A stretch of DNA of 64,000 bases from Megalobrama amblycephala. Taxonomy: Eukaryota; Chordata; Actinopteri; Cypriniformes; Xenocyprididae. Every line of letters starts with the position of its first letter. The first letter of the stretch is position 1. The notes beneath the pieces were generated by a model. The model was given only the letters and a program-made list of their open reading frames with translations. It did no database searches and was not told the origin of the DNA. Below are positions 33,975-45,803 of the stretch, in pieces. The stretch is taken from positions 30,430,288 through 30,494,287 of the forward strand of contig NC_063065.1 of assembly GCF_018812025.1 (NCBI RefSeq), written 5' to 3'. A program made the position numbers and the translations under genes.

Positions 33975-34437
33975 AGAACCTTCGGCTCCATACCGGTGTG
34001 ATGAATCCGATCTTCAATAAAAAGGAACTGGATGAATATTGAATGCTACCGCTCCCGATCTGAATTCTGATTTGTGACACTGCCTGAATCATAATCACAG
34101 TGTGTTTGATCGTTGGTCGGAGGAAAACTGCACCCCCGACTGAGCCTGGTTTCTCCCAGGGTTTTTTCCTCCATTCTGTCACCTGATGGAGTTTGGGTTC
34201 CTTGCCACTGTTGCCCCTGGCTTGCTTAGTTGGAGACACTTAATATTTAACAATATTATTGATTCGACTGTACTGATGCTGTTGTATGAGAACTTAACAG
34301 AGCTGGACGATGACATCACTGTTTTCCTAACCCTAACAGCCAAAATGCATAATTTTCCTGTCATCACTATAAAGCTGCTTTGAAACAATCTCTATTGTAT
34401 GAAGCATTATATAAATAAAGGTGATTTGATACTTCCA
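33975..34437 (+). repeat. 3' tail of an L2-type LINE (truncated copy)
   Basis: CGGTGTGATGAATCCGATCT, GCCTGAATCATAATCAC, CTGAGCCTGGTTTCTCCCAG, AAAGCTGCTTTGAAAC and ATAAATAAAGGTGATTTGA match the tail of the copy at 36040-40860. Noncoding remnant. Confidence 0.75.
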
Positions 34438-34439
34438 CT

Positions 34440-35475
34440 GACATACTTATTTTACTAAATATTTTCTGAAATGTACAAATGAGTTTTGATTAGTAGAATT
34501 CATAGTTAAAGGTATCTATAATTAATGGGTCAAAGCATTGGATTTCATCTTCTTTATCTTATATCCACAATTTTATGTATGAACTTAACTCACATTGTAC
34601 ACTCCATTAGGACAAACAGGGCATTATTGAATTTGAGATACAGACTCTGGGAGATAAATTGTTATCCATGTAACTATTATGTATTTTCAAAAAATAATTT
34701 ACCATAAACAGAGCAAACGTCAACCCAATCCAAGTCTAAAACTTAATCACGGAAAACGGAAATTAGAGTGGAAGCTGGAATGCAGGGAAAAGTATTAAAT
34801 CAGATCCAGAAACTCACAAACTAGGTTTCTAGAATTGCAGATGCATTTCATAAATCTTTATGTAACCCTAATGTTACAGACAAGCCTCTTTCTCCCAGAC
34901 TCCTCTGATGTTTCCAAACTTCTTTCCTCTCTGTACAGTATGCCTATCTTCAAAGTGTGTGGTGTCAATACCCCTAAGGATGGATTCTGTTTACCAGCAA
35001 GCAGAGATGGGATACATCCTCATTGCATTTGGTTGCATCACGATAAATTAAACACCTTGCTGATTTCACTGACATGATGCTTATACAATCAAATCCTCCA
35101 CCGGGTATTGCATCACTACACATAAGCCAGTTGTGCATATGGCATACAATTAAGGAGAAGCTGCCCTGTAATGTTAACCCTGACAAACAGGATGGTGATG
35201 CAATAAAGAAGCCACAGCACATCAGCACTGGACTGCTTCTGTGGATGATCCAAACATGAATGACTGTATGGGCAAAGTTATCCAAGGAGAACAAGTATGG
35301 TGGGACGGGCAAAGACACATACAGTGGGTGGGGTATCAGGCTTCTGAGACACTTTTATTTAACATAAACATAAAATATGCCAAAAGGTGGAAAGTGTTCA
35401 AATAAATAGGGGATCCGGTCTCCTAGCCATGCCATATATATATATGCTGAAAACATATGTGTATATATGTGTGTG

Positions 35476-35526
<51 letters not shown>

Positions 35527-36039
35527 ATTACATTTAATGATATAATACAAGAAGAAGAACACTGCATATGAATAAAAGTGTCAGTATCATGGACTCATTT
35601 GTGCAGCCCATCATAACTCTCTCTGCAGGCTCAATGTCCCACAGCTTTCACTCCTGCCTGCCTTTCAACTTCAAAGCCTTACTAAGAGGAGACAAGAAAC
35701 ATTGAAAATTCATACATTCTCTCTCCTAGCAGACATGTTTCATTAGAAATTTGTCCTTTCTTGGATTTCATTAGCTGGGACAGGCAGTCTTATATTCACC
35801 AAGAAAAAAGATTTCACCTTCCCAATCAAGAATGATCTTCCTTACCTTGATAACAGAAAATGAGCAAAGACTTCTACTCCCTTCCATTAATCAAAAGAAA
35901 AACAGGCATTCAGTAGGGTTTTGAAAAATCCAATGTCCTTTTTTATTGTTCACTAAACAGGATTTAAAACAAAACAAAACAAAACAAAATCCATTAAACA
36001 TTTTCCTTTCTTATTTCTGCAAAATTTAGAAATAAAAAG
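34440..36039. other. Intergenic sequence with TA/TG microsatellite
   Basis: No gene was recognised. A compound simple repeat at 35459-35524 is TA-rich, then about 17 TG units. Open frames across it are artefacts. Confidence 0.5.
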
Positions 36040-36353
36040 AGTGCACGCTTGGCTCGATTGCTCCTGTCTGCCTCGCTGCTCAGAGTGGTTTGCATCTGTA
36101 ACTCTGTATAGCTTTGTTTTGAATCTCTTACTTTTATTAATTGTTGCTTATATTATTATTACCTTATATATAATATTGCCTACCACATTAATCTGACGTC
36201 GCTAGCTTGTAATCTTTGAATCTAAATCACCGTTACAACACGTTTGCATCTCACTATCTTGTTAACTTGTCATCAGTCTCTTGCGCGCTCCTTTTTCAAC
36301 GCGTTCATCAAACAGCTGTGGTGACTCGGATCAGTCTACAAACACGGTGAGTC

Positions 36354-36560
36354 ATGTCATCCTCTCCGAGTATCGTGTCGTGTTCCATTTGTCACATGTT
36401 CAGTATAGCTCTCTCTGTCAGCGACGAGGGATTTACATGTCATAAATGTAGGGAAATAGTCAGGCTGACAGAGAGAATCTCAGAATTAGAGACACGCATC
36501 CAAACTTTAATCGAGGATAGTAAGAATGCAAGGGCTTCAGATAATGTTTTGGGTGCGACT
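36354..36560 (+). pseudogene. L2-like ORF1, N-terminal fragment
   Basis: It encodes CSICHMFSIALSVSDEGFTC then HKC, a Cys/His knuckle, followed by a coiled-coil-like LTERISELETRIQTLIED. It is cut by the reversed repeat at 36568. Downstream pieces are out of frame with stops. ORF1 of this class binds RNA. Confidence 0.55.
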
Positions 36561-36567
36561 AGCTTAG

Positions 36568-36835
36568 TCAAGTCAAGTCAAGTCACCTTTATTTATATAG
36601 TGCTTTTTACAATGCAGATTGTGTCAAAGCAGCTTTACATTGATAACTGGTACATAATTTGGCTGCACAGCAGCTCTTAAATAATAGTGTCAATGCAGGC
36701 AGATCAGAAGCACTGTTGAATAAATGTCAAGAATACTATTGAATATCAAATGTCAAGTGTCCACAACTAAGCAAGCCAAAGTGAACTCTGTACATTGTTC
36801 GGTTCCGGCTGTAGAGGGTTAGGGTTACACCACTC
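36568..36835 (-). repeat. Reversed L2 3'-tail inserted in ORF1
   Basis: TCAAGTCAAGTCAAGTCACC, then TTTATATAGTGCTTTTTACA, CAAAGCAGCTTTACA and GGCTGCACAGCAGCTC are the reverse complement of the tail at 40750-40860. A short piece of a sister element integrated in antisense. Confidence 0.7.
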
Positions 36836-37474
36836 TTCCATTCCAATAAGAACATCAAACAGGTACTCCCCACTCAGTGACGCACCCACTGAGAATCCTG
36901 TTGAAAGTGCCCTAGTTATTGGCGATTCTATTACACGTGAAACGTGAAAATAGAGACACCAGCCACCATAGTCACTGCGTTGGCATGTTTCCCGGGAGCC
37001 AGAGCACCTGACATCAAAGCAAATTTAAAAGTGCTGGCTAATGCTAATTGTAAATACTCTAAAATTATCATTCACGTCGGCACTAATGATGTTTGACTTC
37101 GCCAGTCAGAGATCACTAAAATTAACATTAAAGAGGTGTGTGAACTCGCAAGTACAATGTCAGGAGAAGTAATTTGCTCTGGTCCCCTTCCTGTTCGTTG
37201 GAGTGATGAGACAGTTAGCAGATTATCATCACTCAATGGCTGGCTGTCCAAGCGGTGTCCACAGAATAATATAGGTTTCATGAGATAGTTGACCGTCTGC
37301 TAGCTGCCTCATGTTACAAAAGTCAGATAATTCCCAACACATAGAAACTCTTACACCTAGATATTATCACATAGAGACTGTGTCTGTACCCCGAATTAGT
37401 AAAAACAAAAAACTGCCACCATACAGACTTTATCAAAGAATTTGCCTATTTTCTATCAGAATTAGTACTAGCTG

Positions 37475-37929
37475 CAGATAAAGTCCTTGTTGTTGGTGAT
37501 TTTAATATCCATGTAGATAATGAAAAAGACTCATTGGGATTGGCATTTACAGACATTCTAAACTCTATTGGTGTTAGACAACACGTGTCCGGACCCACTC
37601 ATTGTCGTAATCATACTTTAGATCTAATATTGTCACGTGGAATCGATATTGATGCTGTTGAAATTCTGCAGCAGAGTGACGACATCTCAGATCATTATCT
37701 AGTCTTGTGTATACTACATTTAGTCAAGGCGGCTAAACTGCCTCCCTGCCATAAATATGGTAGAACCATCACTTCTACCACTAAAGATCGCTTTATAAAT
37801 AATCTTCATGATTAGTTTCATCACCTTAGCATACCAGACAGCTTAGAAGACCTCGATGTTGCAACAGAAACTATTGCCTCTGTCTTTTCCAGCACATTAG
37901 ACTCATTTGCTGCATTTGACACTATTGAT
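37475..37929 (+). pseudogene. L2-like ORF2 fragment: C-terminal part of the AP endonuclease domain
   Basis: It encodes ADKVLVVGDFNIHVDN (GDFN motif), RNHTLDLILSRG and SDDISDHYLVL (SDH motif), typical of the apurinic-like endonuclease that nicks target DNA. A stop follows at about 37815. The frame then leads to the split reverse transcriptase. Confidence 0.7.
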
Positions 37930-39107
37930 TAGGGGTGGGACAGAATATCGATATGGCGATATATCGTCATCCTTCTCTGTGCGATACGAGAATCGTATCG
38001 CTGCGCCAAATATCGATATTTTAATTTAAAAAAAATAAAGCACTATATATAGATTTCTTTGCTCAAAGCGTCCTACTTCAAGGCGGCGCTCGACACATGA
38101 ATGAGGAAAAACGTGAACTTAAGTTAACTAGCCTAAGAAAAAGAGGTTATTAACAGGATGGCGGACAGCAGTGTGAGTAAAATAGATGCCCCAGCCACGT
38201 TTAAGTTCACAGTCTTGACGCACTTTTATACCATTGATGTGACAGTCGTAGACATCTTTGACGTTCTTCACCGAGCGCTTAGATATACACGGGAGCATTT
38301 GAAAGCATATATTAGGGATCCTCTGATAGACGCCTGCTTTCGAACGCTCCCGTGTATATCTAAGCGCTTGAAGAGCGTCAAAGGGTGATGTTTGCACCTG
38401 GTGACTTCATGCATTTTCTCTGATCGGATAGCTATCCGATCGTGAAAAGACCAGGTCTAAATGCCTAAATACGCATTTGAGACGGATTTAAATCCGATCG
38501 CTCAAACCACTTCAGGAGATGGTCTGGGACGCATTCCAGTCAAAACTGTCTATGCTCAGTCTAAATGCATCTGGTTGTTGAAACTACATATGTAAATTTT
38601 ACTTCTCCCAAAAATACTAAAACTGAAACATGTGAGAGTCAGATATGACAACGCTACTGCATCACACATCGCCGCAGATCTCTTCAGCAAGCTGACGCGC
38701 AAACGGCCGCATATGAAAGTGAAAGTAAGTCGCAGACGCATAACACACAATTATCTTCATTAAAAGTAATGAGACCTTATACCAGTGCTGTTGCCGCTCT
38801 CTCCTATTGCAGTCTTTGATTTTGAAATTAACTGATGGTCAATAAAATGCACCTCATATTTCTTGCTTTCGGTGACGTGAACTCTATTAAATGTACATAT
38901 AAGATCGGATTTATCCGTTAACCTGCACTTAACCTTTTCACGTGCATTTTGTTTTCATATTAAGACCAATATCGCGATGTATCATTATAGGATTGTCTAG
39001 CGATATATCGATTATCGCAGAATCGCTGACTCGCGATATTATCCTTATCGTGAGCCATTTATCGTGATCGTATCGTATCGTGAGGTACCCTCCGATTCCC
39101 ACCCCTA
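37930..39107. mobile_element. Nonautonomous hAT element in the LINE, perfect 8-bp target duplication (1178 bp)
   Basis: CTATTGAT at 37922-37929 is repeated exactly at 39108-39115. Ends TAGGGGTGGGA and TCCCACCCCTA are perfect inverted repeats of 11 bp. The subterminal parts are rich in ATCGATAT/CGATATATCG. A strong internal inverted repeat (about 38256-38306 against 38336-38385, sharing AGCGCTTAGATATACACGGG) forms a hairpin. It interrupts the LINE reverse transcriptase between FDTID and H. No transposase. Confidence 0.9.
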
Positions 39108-39112
39108 CTATT

Positions 39113-40185
39113 GATCACAATATTCTTTTAAATAGACTCAAATATTATGTTGGCATTAGTGGAATTGCATTGTCATGGTTCAAATCTTACTTATCTGACT
39201 GTTATCAGTTTGTAGTAGTAAATGAAGAGATGTCATATCGATCACAAGTTAGATATGGAGTACCGCAAGGCTCAGTACTAGGACCGTTGCTTTTCACTCT
39301 GTACATGCTACCCTTGGGAGATATCATTAGGAAGCATGGCATTAATTTTCATTGTTACGCTGATGATACTCAGCTCTATATTTCTTTGTGCCCTGACGAA
39401 ACTTACCAATTCACAAAATTAACAGAATGCATAGCTGATATAAAAAAATGGATGACCAGTAATTTCCTACTACTAAATTCAGAAAAAATTGAGATTCTAA
39501 TTTTTGGACCAAAAACTTCTTCACATAATAACCTAGAATACCCTCTAACACTTGATGGCTGCTCTGTTATGTCTTCGTCGTCAGTTAGGAACCTGGGTGT
39601 GCTCTTTGATTCCAATCTTTCATTTGAAGGCCATGTTACTAGCATCTGTAAAACCGCCTTCTCCCATCTTAAAAATATATCTAAACTACGACATATGCTC
39701 TCAATGAAGAATGCAGAACAGTTAGTTCATGCGTTCATGACCTCAAGGCTAGATTACTGGGTGGTTGTTCTGCTTGCCTGATAAATAAACTCCAGCTAGT
39801 CCAAAATGCAGCAGCTAGAGTTTTTACTAGAACTAGGAAGTATGACCATATTAGCCCAGTTCTGTCAACACTGCATTGGCTTCCTGTTAAACATTGTATA
39901 GATTTTAAAATCTTGCTAATTACTTACAAAGCACTAAATGGTTTAGCTCCCCAGTACCTGAGCGAGCTCTTAAAGCATTATAATCCTTCATGTTTATTGT
40001 GATCTCAGAATTCAGGCCAGTTGATAATACCTAGAATATCAAAATCAACCGCAGGCGGTAGATCCTTCTCCTGTTTGGCACCTAAACTCTGGAACAATCT
40101 TCCTAGCATTGTTCGGGAAGCAGACACACTCTGTCAGTTTAAATCTAGACTAAAAACGCATCTCTTTAACCTGGCATACACATAA
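39113..40185 (+). pseudogene. L2-like reverse transcriptase, C-terminal part
   Basis: It carries GISGIALSWFKSYLSDC, YGVPQGSVLGPLLFTLYM, FHCYADDTQLYISL (catalytic YADD) and LGVLFDSNLSFEGHV, in one open run to 39781. After a frameshift or stop come STLHWLPVKHCIDFKI and PKLWNNLPSIVREADT, the usual L2 C-terminal region. The N-terminal half of the domain lies beyond the hAT insertion. The frame is broken near 39770, so it is inactive. Confidence 0.8.
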
Positions 40186-40860
40186 CACATTATCAATTTA
40201 TATTTTCACATCTGTTAAAGGATTATTAGGCTGCATAAATTAGGTCAGCCGGAACCAGGAACACTTCCTATAACACCAGATGTACTCGTTACATCAGAAG
40301 AAGAATGGCATCTATGCTAATATTAGTCTTTCTGTTTATCCCGAGGTTTACCGTAGTCAACCGGATCCGGGCCGTCTCCAGGTGAGACAGAGGACCTGCG
40401 CCTTGACACGACCACAACGCAACCCTGAAGTATCAGCAGAGATCGAGTCGACTAGATCATCCACTGTGAAGGCCTCATCAACACGACAGCCAGTGCCACA
40501 GCTCCTCAACAAACCGTCCATACCGGCGTGATGAATACGATCCTCAACTACATGGAACTGGAATAAATACTTTGAATGTTGCGATCCTATCGGACTTATG
40601 ATAGCAACCTGAATCATAACAAAGCACTGTTCGCCAAAATGTCTGGCCCCCCGACTAAGCCTGGTTTCTCCCAAGGTTTTTTTCTCCATTTTAACACCTG
40701 TTTGCCACCTGATGTCACCTGTTGGAGTTTGGGTTCCTGCATTGACACTATTCTTTAAGAGCTGCTGTGCAGCCAAAATTATATACCAGTTATCACTGTA
40801 AAGCTGCTTTGACACAATGTGCATTGTAAAAAGCGCTATATAAATAAAGGTGACTTGACG

Positions 40861-41935
40861 TTTGTTTTCTCAGCTTTAATTGTGATATTTATCTCCAGTG
40901 AAAAACATATTAACTGCAATGCTTTATACCTGTAAACCTAACATTTTCAACAAGTATAAAATCCTCAGCATTGTCCAACTACACATATTCGTGCAAGCTT
41001 TCACTTTATTATACTAATGGCTTTCAGCTTTGAGACCTCTTTGATGTCTGGCTGCAAAATGTTTAAGCAATGTTATTCATTAAAAAACAGGCTGCTGAAC
41101 CAATTTTTTTCTTCTTTTTTTAATGTCAGGCTGAAACTGTAGCTCACAAAGTGAATGCTCAAGATCTATATATAAACACGGACAATCTGAAGTTTACAAA
41201 AAAACTTCCAAAAATTATTTTTTTGAGACTTTCATAGAAAGATTCAAGCAAACAAACTAGATCACCAACACTCTTAATTATTTGAAGTTAAAAAATATTT
41301 GTCCTTTAACCAAGTTGAATGATAAAAAGTAGATGTTTCTGGACTGTTCTGAAAATTACAGTTCTTGTTGATCACTTCATCATGAATATATCCTCAATTT
41401 TCCTATCAGTTTTTTACTCTAGCTGCTCTTTTGGAACCCTCTGGACATGGGACAAACGCTTTTAAGTGCAAAATGTATTCTATCCACAGTCTTATATACA
41501 GTGCACGAGGTTCCTCAGATCCGTCCCTGGATGATCATTGCCCTGCAGAGTTTAACTCAAACCCTGATCAAACTCACCTAGATGTAATTTTCCAGAAACC
41601 AGCTTAAGTTGTGTCGTATCAAATACTGTCAGATGCAGATCGGTCTAAACAAGCACTGCATGAATTCGAAGGCACCTCTTGATTAACTTGCTCAGGTTTC
41701 TTTGATTAAGGCTGAAACTAAACTATGCAGGGCAGTGGCCAGATTGGAGGGACACTACAGTACACCTACCAAATCAAACCCTGGTACCACACCTTTGTTT
41801 CCTTGGAGTGATTTGACAAAACAGTTAAAGCCAACAAAAGAAATACAGACCTTACACATTGCCTTTACACCTGTAGAACAATAATTGTTGTGTTGTCGAA
41901 TGTTTATAGGCCAAAGTTCACCATGATCTTTAAGG
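40861..41935. other. Intergenic / likely 3' UTR of the minus cadherin
   Basis: No repeat or gene was recognised. The stretch from 41935 down to about 41005 is probably the 3' UTR of the minus-strand cadherin. Confidence 0.45.
41005..41010 (-). terminator. Candidate polyadenylation signal of the minus cadherin
   Basis: AATAAA on the minus strand, about 930 bases after the stop codon. It is the first clear match I saw downstream. Supported by motif only. Confidence 0.35.
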
Positions 41936-42447
41936 CTAGGAGAAAACACTGCTTCCTTCAAGATTGCCGTACAAGTCTGCCAGCTTTTTGAAGCGCGGCC
42001 CACAGTTGCTGAGGTAGTCATAACTCTGCTCTGAATCTGAACTGGGTGATTCCAGCGAGCTTAGCGACCCCGCCACTGAGCCATTTCCCTCAAATGCATA
42101 GGTCTGCAGTGAATCGTACGGTGGTGCTGAGGGATCCGCATCAGTCACTTTCAGTCTGTCCCAGATAAACTCTTGAAAGACAATGTTGTCAGGAAGTGTT
42201 TTGTAAGATGTCCTAGCTGAAGCTGAGTATGGGTTGACAGAGGATGTTTCTGGAGTGACATTTTGGACCTTTGAATCACATATAACTTTGAGATTACGCA
42301 GTGCAGCCATATCGAAAGCTTCTGTATCTTCTTCACCTCCTCCTTCATCATCATACTGAACAATGTTCTCCCGCACATCACGCTCGTCCTCAAGGAAAAG
42401 AGGCACTTTTCGTCTGCGTTGCATTGCCACGATCAGCAGCATCAAAA
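41936..42447 (-). CDS. Minus cadherin last exon: canonical cytoplasmic tail
   Basis: Acceptor TCCTCTAG (minus strand) precedes 42447; the TAG stop is at 41938-41936. After [17 protein letters not shown] come [13 protein letters not shown] and the glycine/glutamate p120 core, a variable spacer, [20 protein letters not shown], the SLSSLES motif, an acidic-serine patch [11 protein letters not shown] and [12 protein letters not shown]. This is the classical type II layout with nothing missing. Confidence 0.92.
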
Positions 42448-45400
42448 CTAGAGGAGAGACAGACATGCATGTTGGACATGAAGGTTTAATGGTTGCACCA
42501 ATACAAATTTGATACAATTATCTTAACTGATTTTTTATTTTTTTTATCCAGTTCACTCCAAACCCGTATGACTTTTTTCTGTGGAACACAATATTTTTTT
42601 AAGAACATCCCAATCACTCATTTTTAATATAAATCAAAAACGAATGTATAAGTCTGTTTACATCTTTTAACAAAACATAAATTTAACCACAGATCCAAAG
42701 AGTGTAACATCACATCACAACTTTTGCAGTGTCCAAAGAAATTTTGTGAGCTCAAAGTCTAGTGTGTCTGCCCCTTCGGACATTCGGGAGGCCGTGAGCC
42801 ATTGCACACGTTATGAGTCAGTTAACCTGATAATCGTGTAAAAGCAGCTGGTACATGGCAAGACTATACTGCACAGCAGTACTTGATAGTGGACATATAA
42901 AATAGTACAATCTGTGCTGTTCAGCGTGACCACCGGCCCACTGTGGTGTTATGCATTTGCGCATGTGAACGATGATGTTTTACATGGATATTAGAATGAG
43001 AGTCAAGTATAAAGCCTATAGTTTACATAATAAATAACAGTTTAGCATCCAAATACATTGCAGATATGGAAAACTTTTGGATTTAGGCCGAATGAGAGAG
43101 GTAGGGCTATGCGAGCCCAACACCAGTTTCTGTTTCAGTTTCGCTTTAAATTAATTAGTTTTGGCTTGACGTTTCTACCTTTATTTTTAATTCTTGTTCT
43201 GTTCTGAATACTGTTAAATTGAAATTGATTTGTTGTCGAGTGAGGGGAACTAAAATAGCCAATAGTTGTATTTATAACCTTTGTAAAAATTGCGCTTTAT
43301 ACATACACTGGGCTATAATAATATTCGTAGATCTAGTCTATGTGGCATGGTTATGTATGATTTGGCAATAGGGGACAGCGTATACCAGGGCTCTATGCTA
43401 ACATTTTTCTTTAGGAGCACTTGTGCTCTAATGAAAAAAATTTAGGAGCAAAGTCAAAAATTTAGCAGCACTTTCTGATCAATAACAGACATTAACTTTC
43501 CCATTACAGGGCGATATTTTCCACTTTAAAATAATTTCCAGAGGCATTTTTACCATTATAAGAACTTTTTTTTTCTAAACTTATTAAATGTATGCATCAT
43601 ATTTTGTCAGTTTCTTAAATTAAAATATAAAATATGTTTTTAAATGGTAAACAATAAATTCAGTTAGAACAATAACACCCAATGAGACTGTTACCAATCA
43701 AAAGAAATCATCAAAAAAGTCCATCTTTGCACTGCAGAAGTGACACAGAAGCTCCATCTGAAGTGGTTATTTTGACACATTTACATAGACTGCTTCATGC
43801 AGCTCACTGGTAAATATCATTTTTTGAATTTAGAAATATGTAAAAATGAAACTTTAAAATTTGGACATTTAAGTAAAAACAGTCTATGTAAAGTGTAAAT
43901 ATGAAAATAAACCCGCCAGTAGGTGGCGGTACATCTCAATGTGCGAGTCACTTTTCTGAATGACAAGACGACGGATGAAGATTTGATTGCAAAGCGAAAC
44001 GTAAACGCGCATATTTAAGCGAGTTTGTCTTGTACTGTTTTGTTGTTGTTATTTTTCATTAAGAATAATAACGAACCCACCCACCATTCAAACAACTGCT
44101 GCTACTTCAAAAGTGATAGTATGTGCACAGGCATACATAACAGTGTGTTGTTTTTTAATTATTATTTTTGGAAGCATTTTTGCCCCAAGCCCCCGTTAAT
44201 TTCCAACCTTGCTTATGATAATCTAAATGTAGTATTTCCAGTAAATTTGGCTGAAACATCTGCAGCATGAGACGGTCTCGTTTCATCTTTATACAATCTT
44301 TGAAGTGTAGTCCTTCACGCACGTCTTTTGCACTTGCTCTGCTGACTGAAGCAAAGTCTTTGAATGAAGGTATGAAAAGCCGATTGCAGTACGAAACAAC
44401 TGTTGTTCAGTGCAGATGCATTTTGGGAGTTGTGCTTTTTATTCCGACTGCATTAAAGATCTGTTCATGAGAATCGATCGGGTCACTCGCATCGGTGCGC
44501 CTAAATATTTTTTCACAGTCGCACGCAGTTATTTTTAGTTGCAAATGGACTGAAATGGTCACACTGTAGAGCCCTGTATACACTGGTCAATATCCGTCCG
44601 AATCCCCACATTTTTTTTAACATGTTTAAAAATGTTTAAGAGTTTGGGAGGTGCTTGTACATACTCAGCTCGGCTCGTTATTCATTTCACACAGTGCAAG
44701 CCGCATTAACAAGCATCAACAACTTCCACGCAAAGAAAAAGGCCTGTGAGCTTGTACAACAGCAGAAGTTGTATTGTGTATGCCGGCTTTAAAAGGGTCA
44801 TCATGAATCCAATTTTCCATGATCTTTTGTCATATAAGAGGTCTTTGTACCTAGCATGAAACATCCTTCTCATTAGAAACAAAGCATTTCTTTACCCAAG
44901 CTACAAAAATATGGAGGACCAGGAGTGCCACTTAAAAATAAAAAGAAGAATCAATTAATTAATTTAATAATTCAAACATAAAAATGTATATAAATGAATC
45001 ACTTTTTATACGGGCAAATTAATAGACATATTTAAAGCTGTTTATTTAATTCCTGTTTTTAAATGTAGTTTAATAAAACAATAAAACAATAAATTTTAAA
45101 AATCTTTTTTGAATGTATAAATAAATAGAAAAAATTGAAATGGGATATTTAATTCATTTTTTTAAAACGTAGAACAATAAAACAATAAAAAGTACATTAG
45201 TAAATCATTTTAAATGCGCATTTAAATCGCTTTTTTAAAAAGAATTTGGCAAATGCTTTTCTTTCTCTACTTACCAGTTGCTTTTCTTTATCCATTTGTC
45301 AATCGAGTGGTAAAATGCCATTGGACAGTACACACGTGGGAGCAACCAATCAACTTTCGCCTCAATTTGAAGAGCCAATCCTCTCTCACTTGTAACACTC

Positions 45401-45734
45401 ACTGTCATTGGACAGTTAGTATGGTGACCTGGAGGGGACATGTTCGGTTCACTTAGTTTTGTCGTGGCCATGACATATAAACTCGTGGGAACGTGATAAT
45501 ATGTCGTGGCCACAAGATATTAATTCGTGGGAATGTGATAATAAGTTGTGGCCACGAGATCATTTTGTCGAGGTAACGACATCCTTATGTCGTGGCCACG
45601 CGATGTAAAGTCACATAATTTCTTATGGCCACGAGTTAAATGTGTAAACAACCTGCGCAACCATAGCAACCTGGAATTATCACAAATGGACAATACCATA
45701 ATAATATTTTTAATTAAGAATGAAAAATAAGGGT

Positions 45735-45803
<69 letters not shown>

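Larger units (their letters stand above)
36040..40860 (+). mobile_element. L2-like non-LTR retrotransposon, degenerate, interrupted by two insertions
   Basis: Order of parts: 5' UTR-like sequence, ORF1 start at 36354, remnants of an esterase-like ORF1 ([10 protein letters not shown] near 37067), endonuclease end (VLVVGDFNIHVDN near 37488 to SDDISDHYLVL), reverse transcriptase split at FDTID/H, an RT C-terminal region, and a 3' tail with AAGCTGCTTTGACACAATGT and AAATAAAGGTGACTTGAC. It is broken by stops in ORF1, a reversed L2-tail insertion (36568-36835) and an hAT element (37930-39107). It cannot be autonomous. Confidence 0.82.

Noticed and set aside
45461..45632. CRISPR-like array
   Set aside because: The repeats are regular, but the spacers are also repeated, the array is mirrored in the opposite arm, and the context is a eukaryotic transposon.
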